NCBI GenBank assembly: GCA_003282175.1
Contig: QBZX01000001.1
Location: forward strand, 1 to 64,000
Direction: 5' to 3'
DNA: 64,000 nt
Source of the DNA: Pelagibacteraceae bacterium AG-337-G06
GTDB taxonomy: Bacteria > Pseudomonadota > Alphaproteobacteria > Pelagibacterales > AG-422-B15
Below are positions 58,721 to 64,000 of this stretch, piece after piece. The position numbers and the translations under genes are program-made. The notes under the pieces were generated by a model, which worked only from the letters and a program-made list of their open reading frames with translations, did not search any database and was not told the DNA's origin. Each line of letters starts with the position of its first letter. Position 1 is the stretch's first letter.

Positions 58721-59920
58721 ATGACGCAAGATCTTAGATATTCAGCTTTAAAGAAAACACCTTTTCATGCAAAAACCAGTTTGGCTTCGCGAACGAACAA
58801 ATATTATAACTGGAATGGATATACAGTGCCTACAGAATACTCAACTACTGAGCTTGAATATACAGCAGCAAGAAATGGAACATCAGTTATGGATCTAACC
58901 CCTATGGGCAAATATGAAATTATAGGAGATCATGCGCATCAATTTGTCGATTACTTAGTTACTAGAGATTTATCAAAAATGAAGGACAATACAGTAGCTT
59001 ATATCATCTGGTGTAATGAAGATGGAAAGGTGATCGACGATGGTACTATTTTCAAATTTTCTTCAACAAAATTTATGCTTTGCTGTGCTGTTAAAATATA
59101 TAACTGGCTTAATGACTCAGCTTATGGTTTTGATGTTACAATTACTGATGTGACAGATACAATTGCTGCACTAGCAATTCAAGGGCCAACATCCTGTTCA
59201 ACTTTAAAAAAATTTGGAGCAACAGATCTTGAAACATTAAAACCTTTTGAAATGAGAGAATATAAGATTGATGGTTCCGATATTTTAATATCACGTACAG
59301 GATTTACAGGTGATTTGGGTTATGAATTGTGGACTGATCCAAAAAATGCAGAAACGACGTGGGACAATATTGAAATTGCTGGTAAGGAATTAAAATTAAG
59401 ACCTTTTGGAATGTATGCACTCGAAATGACTAGGATTGAAGCAGGATTTATTCAAACCAATACAGACTTTATGGCCGCAGAAGACTCATTAAGGCCGACC
59501 AGAATGAGATCACCTTATGAAATTGGAATGGGATGGCTTGTGCACTTAAACAAAAACTCATATTTTGTTGGAAAGAAAGCACTTAAAAAAGAAAAAGAAG
59601 AAAATACTACTGAAAGATGTTTAGTAGGTTTGGATATAGATGGAGATAAGCCAGCACATGGTTCTGTAATATATAACAGCAAAAAAGAGGACATTGGAAT
59701 TGTAACTGCAGCTTTATGGTCTCCTATTATGAAAAAAAATATTGCACTTGCTTCACTCAAGAGACCGTACGGAATAAAAATAAAAGAAAACATATTTGCA
59801 GAAATTTATCACCCTGAAGAACTTGAGTACCGAAAAATATGGGCACGATGTAAGGTAGTTAAAAGGCAATTTTTTAACCCTGAAAGAAGAAATAAGGTAC
59901 CTGCAGATCTATACGAATAG
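58721..59920 (+). CDS. GcvT-family aminomethyltransferase-like protein (folate-dependent demethylase candidate)
   Basis: Glycine-cleavage T-protein fold, 399 residues. CNEDGKVIDDGTIFKF keeps the catalytic Asp region of T-protein, RTGFTGDLGYELW is the folate-domain signature, and ALEMTRIEAGF and MGWLVHLNK follow. No glycine-cleavage P or H genes are present, so a role passing one-carbon units from an N- or S-methyl donor to tetrahydrofolate is more likely. It is the last gene before operator 2. DmdA-like activity on DMSP is possible but not supported by neighbours. Confidence 0.85.
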   Translation: MTQDLRYSALKKTPFHAKTSLASRTNKYYNWNGYTVPTEYSTTELEYTAARNGTSVMDLTPMGKYEIIGDHAHQFVDYLVTRDLSKMKDNTVAYIIWCNEDGKVIDDGTIFKFSSTKFMLCCAVKIYNWLNDSAYGFDVTITDVTDTIAALAIQGPTSCSTLKKFGATDLETLKPFEMREYKIDGSDILISRTGFTGDLGYELWTDPKNAETTWDNIEIAGKELKLRPFGMYALEMTRIEAGFIQTNTDFMAAEDSLRPTRMRSPYEIGMGWLVHLNKNSYFVGKKALKKEKEENTTERCLVGLDIDGDKPAHGSVIYNSKKEDIGIVTAALWSPIMKKNIALASLKRPYGIKIKENIFAEIYHPEELEYRKIWARCKVVKRQFFNPERRNKVPADLYE

Positions 59921-59952
59921 CCAAAAAATAAGTATTTTAAAATAATTCAATT

Positions 59953-59970
59953 ATTGAACAGCTGTTCAAT
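59953..59970. promoter_or_regulatory. BetI-like operator 2 (perfect 18-bp palindrome)
   Basis: ATTGAACAGCTGTTCAAT is a perfect palindrome. It shares 13 of 18 positions with operator 1, including all six bases at each end. It covers the -35 box and part of the spacer of the next promoter. Confidence 0.75.
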
Positions 59971-59982
59971 TTAGGCTATAAT
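59954..59982 (+). promoter_or_regulatory. Operator-embedded, near-leaderless promoter
   Basis: TTGAAC (59954-59959), 17-bp spacer, perfect TATAAT (59977-59982). Only GATTC separates the -10 box from the ATG at 59988, so transcription should begin at or within a base or two of the start codon. Confidence 0.7.
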
Positions 59983-59987
59983 GATTC

Positions 59988-61391
59988 ATGCCTAAATCAA
60001 CATCACAATCTGCTAAAAACGATTTAAAGAATACTCTAGATGATAGAATCCTTCATCCGTGGCAATACTTAGAATACAGAGGTGAAGATGATCGTACATT
60101 TATCGATAAGTCTGAGGGAATTTACTTATATGACAAGACAGGAAAAAAACTGATTGATGGACCTGGAGGCATGTGGAATGTCAATGTCGGTCATGGCGTT
60201 AAAGAAATTGCGGATGCAGTTTATAATCAAATTACTAAAATGCCATATGCAAGTCCGTTTACTGAGTCAACAGAAATAGCTCACGATTATGCATCAAGAC
60301 TTGTTCAATACGCACCGGGTGATTTAAAGAGAATTTTTTTTACGTCTGGGGGATCGTCTGCTGTGGACTCAGCATTACGATTTGTAATGTTCTATAATAA
60401 TATTCTTGGCCGAAAAGAAAAAAAACAAATTATATCAAGAAACGATGCTTACCATGGCAGTACATTTTTAGGAGCTTCTTGTTCAGGCAAGGAAAGAGAT
60501 AAAAATAATTTTGATTTCGCAAGTAATATTGTTCATCATATTTCATCTCCTAATCCTTTTCGTAAACCCGATGATCTTACTGACGAAGAATTCTGTGATC
60601 TAAAAGTTCAAGAATTAGAAAACAAAATAATTGAAATTGGGGCTGACAAGGTAGCTGCTTTCATTGCTGAACCTATCTTAGCTTCAGGTGGCGTGATTGT
60701 CCCACCAAAAGGTTATCATAAGAAGACACATGAAATTTGTAAAAAACATGATGTGTTGTATATTTCTGACGAAATCGTCACTGGCTTTGGAAGACTTGGT
60801 CATATTTTTGCTTCAGAAAATTATTTTGATTTTACACCAGATATTATTCTTTTGGCTAAAGGGATTACATCTGGATATGTGCCTTGTGGAGCAGTTGTTA
60901 TATCGGAGCGATTGATGTCCAAATTAGATAATAAAGAGAAAGTAATTTTTTCAAACGGTTTCACAGACTCAGGGCATCCTGTTAGTATGGCCGCCGCAAC
61001 TGCTACTTTAGACTACATTGAAAAAACAAACTTACTTGATCACGTAAAAGATGTTGGTCCTTATTTTCAAGCAAAATTAAGAGAGCTTACTGATTTGCCA
61101 ATTGTTGGTGAAGTTAGAGGTGAAGGTCTAATGGCTGCAGTAGAATGTGTTGGCAATAAAGATAAAAAAGATCCACTCAATTTATCCTATGAGATTGGCT
61201 CTAGGATTAATGAACATTGCCAGCAACTTGGTTTAATTGTACGACCATTATTTAGTACATGTGTCATGTCACCGTCATTAATTATCACGAAGGAACAAAT
61301 TGATGACCTTGTTTCTATTTTGCGTAAAGGCATAGAGTTAGCAACTGATGATATCAAAAAAGAAGGTCTTTGGTCAGCAACTTCAAATTAA
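59988..61391 (+). CDS. Class III aminotransferase
   Basis: PLP-dependent aminotransferase of 467 residues. The PLP lysine is in ILLAKGITSGYVPCGAV, with SDEIVTGFGRLG before it and FFTSGGSSAVDSALRF and AYHGSTFLGASCSG as phosphate loops. It differs from the aminotransferase at 51883, though both belong to the omega-amino acid group. The probable substrate is an omega-amino acid or amine released in the demethylation pathway. It starts a second transcript of the island behind operator 2 and is coupled to the Rieske gene by TAATG. Confidence 0.86.
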   Translation: MPKSTSQSAKNDLKNTLDDRILHPWQYLEYRGEDDRTFIDKSEGIYLYDKTGKKLIDGPGGMWNVNVGHGVKEIADAVYNQITKMPYASPFTESTEIAHDYASRLVQYAPGDLKRIFFTSGGSSAVDSALRFVMFYNNILGRKEKKQIISRNDAYHGSTFLGASCSGKERDKNNFDFASNIVHHISSPNPFRKPDDLTDEEFCDLKVQELENKIIEIGADKVAAFIAEPILASGGVIVPPKGYHKKTHEICKKHDVLYISDEIVTGFGRLGHIFASENYFDFTPDIILLAKGITSGYVPCGAVVISERLMSKLDNKEKVIFSNGFTDSGHPVSMAAATATLDYIEKTNLLDHVKDVGPYFQAKLRELTDLPIVGEVRGEGLMAAVECVGNKDKKDPLNLSYEIGSRINEHCQQLGLIVRPLFSTCVMSPSLIITKEQIDDLVSILRKGIELATDDIKKEGLWSATSN

Positions 61392-62629
61392 TGACCTTTT
61401 TTAATCAACTTAAAGAAAGATATGAAGAAGGAAAGACTCTTCCGCAAGAGTTTTATACAGACGAAGAAATATTCTCTGACGAAATGAAAAAAATTTATTT
61501 CAAACAGTGGCTAATGGTTGATCATGTTAGCCGTATTCCAAATCCTGGAGATTATTTTTTATTTAACGCAGAAAAAGAGTCCATAATTCTAATACGTGGA
61601 AGGGATAGTCAAGTTAGAGCTTTTTACAACGTTTGTTCTCATCGTGGCTCAAGAATATGTTTGGAAGAAGAAGGAACAAAAAAACTGTTAGTTTGTCCAT
61701 ATCATGCTTGGAGTTTCTCTGCAGAGGGTAAATTAAAGTCAGCACGCTACATGCCAGATGATTTTAAAATGGAAGATTGGGGTTTAAAGCCTTGTCATAT
61801 GAATATCTATCAAGGCTTGATATTCATAAATCTTTCAATGGATGAACCAATGGATTTTAATGAGTTTATTGCTCCATTGACTGAGCTTGTAAATTTTCAT
61901 AATCCTGAAAAGGCAAAGATTGCTGCTAGACGAAAATATCCTACGAAAGCTAATTTCAAACTTGTCCTAGAAAATTTCCAAGAATGCTATCACTGTGGTC
62001 CAGCACATCCAGAGCTATGTTCAGTACATGAAAAAGACTGGGTATTCACAATGGGTGCCGGTCTTGGAACGGCCCCGGAAAAAGAAACACAAGAATATTT
62101 AAAAAAGATTCAACCATGGATTGAGGATTGCAAAACAAAAGGAATTCCCTCAAAAACATATTTAGAAACTGAAGAAGGATTAAGTAAGGGATTAAATCGA
62201 TACGTAGACCGTACACCCATTGGAAATGGAAATTTATCACAAACTAAAGATGGCAAACCAGCCTCTAAACTAATGGGTCAGTTTAAAGAATTTGATGGTG
62301 GTTTATCCCAAGTAAGTTTTAATCCTTTTAGCTGTTGTTACTTTACAAATGATTTTGGAGTTATGTTTATATTTAAGCCATTATCAATTTTGCAGTCTGA
62401 AGTTGAATTGATTTGGTTAGTCAATGAGGAAGCTGAAGAAGGCAAAGATTTTAATGAAGAAAACCTTACTCACATATGGGACGTAACCACTGCACATGAC
62501 ACAACCATTATTGAAAATAATCAAAATGGTTTGTTGTCTCATTCATTTAGTCCTGGAGTACTCTCACAGAACGAGTCTGCCGTCACGTATTTTTATGATT
62601 GGTATTTTACCAATATGAGACTACCATAA
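61391..62629 (+). CDS. Rieske non-heme iron oxygenase, N-demethylase type (GbcA/stachydrine-demethylase-like)
   Basis: Alpha subunit of a two-component oxygenase, 412 residues. The [2Fe-2S] ligands are Cys82-His84 (CSHRG) and Cys102-His105 (CPYHAW). The mononuclear iron region ENFQECYHCGPAHPEL provides Glu198, His201 and His206, the arrangement of betaine, carnitine and stachydrine demethylases. Such enzymes release formaldehyde from N-methyl groups. The frame allows a start at 61370; the ATG at 61391, forming TAATG with the previous stop, is preferred. The reductase partner is not in the window. Confidence 0.87.
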   Translation: MTFFNQLKERYEEGKTLPQEFYTDEEIFSDEMKKIYFKQWLMVDHVSRIPNPGDYFLFNAEKESIILIRGRDSQVRAFYNVCSHRGSRICLEEEGTKKLLVCPYHAWSFSAEGKLKSARYMPDDFKMEDWGLKPCHMNIYQGLIFINLSMDEPMDFNEFIAPLTELVNFHNPEKAKIAARRKYPTKANFKLVLENFQECYHCGPAHPELCSVHEKDWVFTMGAGLGTAPEKETQEYLKKIQPWIEDCKTKGIPSKTYLETEEGLSKGLNRYVDRTPIGNGNLSQTKDGKPASKLMGQFKEFDGGLSQVSFNPFSCCYFTNDFGVMFIFKPLSILQSEVELIWLVNEEAEEGKDFNEENLTHIWDVTTAHDTTIIENNQNGLLSHSFSPGVLSQNESAVTYFYDWYFTNMRLP

Positions 62630-62646
62630 TGTAGGACAAATTTCTT

Positions 62647-64000
62647 ATGAAACAGCTGTACAACAAGAATATTTACGACGTTAATAAACCAGTAGAAAGC
62701 TATTGGGAAGAGGTCAGCAGCATTGACCAAAATAAGTATCCAGAATTAGTTGGAGATCAATCATGTGATGTATGTGTCATTGGAGGTGGCTTTACAGGCA
62801 TTAGTACGGCTTATCATATTGCAAAAAATTATGGTGGAGATGTAAGAGTGTTAGAATCTGGGCACTATGGTTTTGCAAGTAGTGCAAGGAATGCGGGTTT
62901 TTGCTGTCTACCTGCTACAAAGTTATCTACCACACAATTAATAAAAAAGTTTGGTATGGAAGAGACAAAGAAATTTTTTTCATCTCAAATTGAAGGTGTT
63001 GATCTTCTTGCATCTATAATATCAGAAAATAATATTGATTGTGAAAAAGTAGGTGATGGCAACCTTGATGTAGCTCACCATCCAGGCAGCAGTGAAGAGT
63101 TAAAAGAATGGGGAAATGAACTGAAAGAGTATTTTGGTATTAATACAAAATGGATACCTAAAGAAGAATTTGATGAAGTTGGACATCAATCAACTGAACA
63201 ATTTGGAGCAGTTTTTACAGAGGCTGGATTTGCAATGAATCCGATGGCGTTTATGCGAGGCTTTGCATCAGCAACTGTAGATGCAGGCGCAAAATTACAT
63301 AGTTTTTCAAGAGTAAAAAAATGGGAGAGAAATGGATCACATAAGCTAATAACAGATGGTGGATCAATTACTGCGAATAAAGTTGTTGTAGCGACTAATG
63401 GTTACACAGATGAGTCACTACATCCAAGTTTTGCAAATCGAATGATGCCAGTCCTATCAAATATTATTGTTACCAGAGAAATGAGTGATGATGAATTTAA
63501 GTTACAAAACTACAAAACATTAAATCCCATATGTAATTCTAGAGAAATTTTATATTATTATAGAAGAATGCCTTCTAACAGGATGTTGTTTGGCACAAGA
63601 GGTGATACTTATGGTGATGATGCAAGTGCGCTAAAAATGAGAGAATTTATGACTCAAAAATTTAGAGGCGTTTTTCCTAATTGGAATAATATTGATATTG
63701 ATCACTACTGGAGAGGTACAGTTGTAATGACTAGAGATTTTGTACCTGCATTTGGCGCATTAGATGACGACAAGTCAGTGTTATTTTCATATGGCTATCA
63801 GGCAAATGGTAACAATACTACAGTTTATTGTGGAAAGAAGTTGGCTGAGATGATCTATGAATCCAATAGTGGAGAAACTAATATTTCTAAAGTCTATCAA
63901 GGACTCTCTCCAAAAATACCACTAGGGTTTTTAAGATTATGGTATTTAAGACTATATCTATGGTATTCAAATTTTACAGATAAAAGTAAAAAAGAAATAT
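62647..64000 (+). CDS. FAD-dependent amine oxidoreductase, DadA/PuuB-like (3' end outside window)
   Basis: Open frame of 451 codons to the window edge, nearly full length. CDVCVIGGGFTGISTAYHIA near residue 41-60 is the FAD-binding motif of the DAO superfamily, and the N-terminal PVESYWEE and SSARNAGF context resembles gamma-glutamylputrescine oxidase. HYWRGTVVMTRDFVPAFGAL and GYQANGNNTTVYCGKKLA match the C-terminal substrate/FAD region. It could oxidise a secondary N-methyl amine left after Rieske demethylation, or a glutamylated amine. It lies 17 bp after the Rieske stop. Confidence 0.82.
   Translation, partial: MKQLYNKNIYDVNKPVESYWEEVSSIDQNKYPELVGDQSCDVCVIGGGFTGISTAYHIAKNYGGDVRVLESGHYGFASSARNAGFCCLPATKLSTTQLIKKFGMEETKKFFSSQIEGVDLLASIISENNIDCEKVGDGNLDVAHHPGSSEELKEWGNELKEYFGINTKWIPKEEFDEVGHQSTEQFGAVFTEAGFAMNPMAFMRGFASATVDAGAKLHSFSRVKKWERNGSHKLITDGGSITANKVVVATNGYTDESLHPSFANRMMPVLSNIIVTREMSDDEFKLQNYKTLNPICNSREILYYYRRMPSNRMLFGTRGDTYGDDASALKMREFMTQKFRGVFPNWNNIDIDHYWRGTVVMTRDFVPAFGALDDDKSVLFSYGYQANGNNTTVYCGKKLAEMIYESNSGETNISKVYQGLSPKIPLGFLRLWYLRLYLWYSNFTDKSKKEI

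Noticed and set aside
62647..62665. ACAGCTGTACAA at the start of the FAD oxidase as a third BetI-like operator
   Set aside because: Only the central ACAGCTGT matches; the outer ATTGAA/TTCAAT arms are missing and it is within coding sequence.

Overview
The window is about 64 kb of AT-rich, gene-dense DNA that begins inside dnaA. It looks like the origin-proximal part of a streamlined marine alphaproteobacterial chromosome. The evidence is the RegB/RegA and ChvG/ChvI two-component systems, an ATP-type pckA beside chvI/chvG, the tsaE-amgK-murU run, a GAAC-N7-GAAC LexA box, and a CTTG-N18-CTTATTC heat-shock promoter. AEGEAN-169/HIMB59-like or similar open-ocean lineages would fit, but I cannot place it further without comparison. 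No rRNA, tRNA, CRISPR array, insertion sequence or prophage was recognised.

Layout. 0-6 kb: replication core dnaA (5' end outside the window)-dnaN-recF-gyrB, then a convergent YgjP-type metalloprotease. 6.6-13.5 kb: the redox pair regB-regA, and a ferritin-like diiron protein divergent from an RND exporter with a 26-bp near-perfect palindrome between them. An ABC ATPase without a visible permease follows. 13.6-18.6 kb: a small zinc-finger protein, polA, a nucleotidyltransferase-cupin fusion and an MFS carrier. 18.6-27.6 kb: pckA divergent from chvI-chvG, then ahcY, tsaE, amgK, murU, a DsbA-like protein, hspQ behind a likely sigma-32 promoter, and yciB. 27.6-36.3 kb: a TauD-family dioxygenase with an EamA exporter, a metallo-beta-lactamase lipoprotein of the alkyl-sulfatase superfamily, DUF3429, and a PpiC/HupE/DUF3604 module. 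36.4-40.5 kb: an ammonium transporter with a strong terminator, a dienelactone-hydrolase-like protein, and SOS-controlled umuD-umuC. 40.5-47.6 kb: a branched-chain-amino-acid-type ABC importer (livK convergent with an eamA-livG-livF-livH-livM operon).

47.6-53.2 kb: a lytic transglycosylase, pdxA and a LysE exporter, then a puuD-like glutamine amidohydrolase divergent from a glutaryl-CoA-dehydrogenase-like gene and a class III aminotransferase, together suggesting polyamine or lysine catabolism. 53.2-64 kb: a catabolic island. A BetI-like TetR regulator with an MFS transporter and a GNAT acetyltransferase is divergent from two tandem PYROXD2/CrtI-like flavoproteins, a GcvT-family folate-dependent demethylase candidate, a second class III aminotransferase, a Rieske oxygenase and a DadA/PuuB-like FAD oxidase that runs off the window. 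Two 18-bp operators with the same ATTGAA/TTCAAT arms lie at the two promoters of this island. They define a small predicted regulon for breakdown of an N-methylated amine or betaine whose exact substrate the sequence does not reveal.

The genome is very compact. Seven of ten convergent gene pairs overlap at their 3' ends, many genes in a row are joined by TAATG/ATGA overlaps, Shine-Dalgarno sequences are mostly absent, and at least two genes have promoters placed so close to the start codon that their mRNAs should be nearly leaderless.
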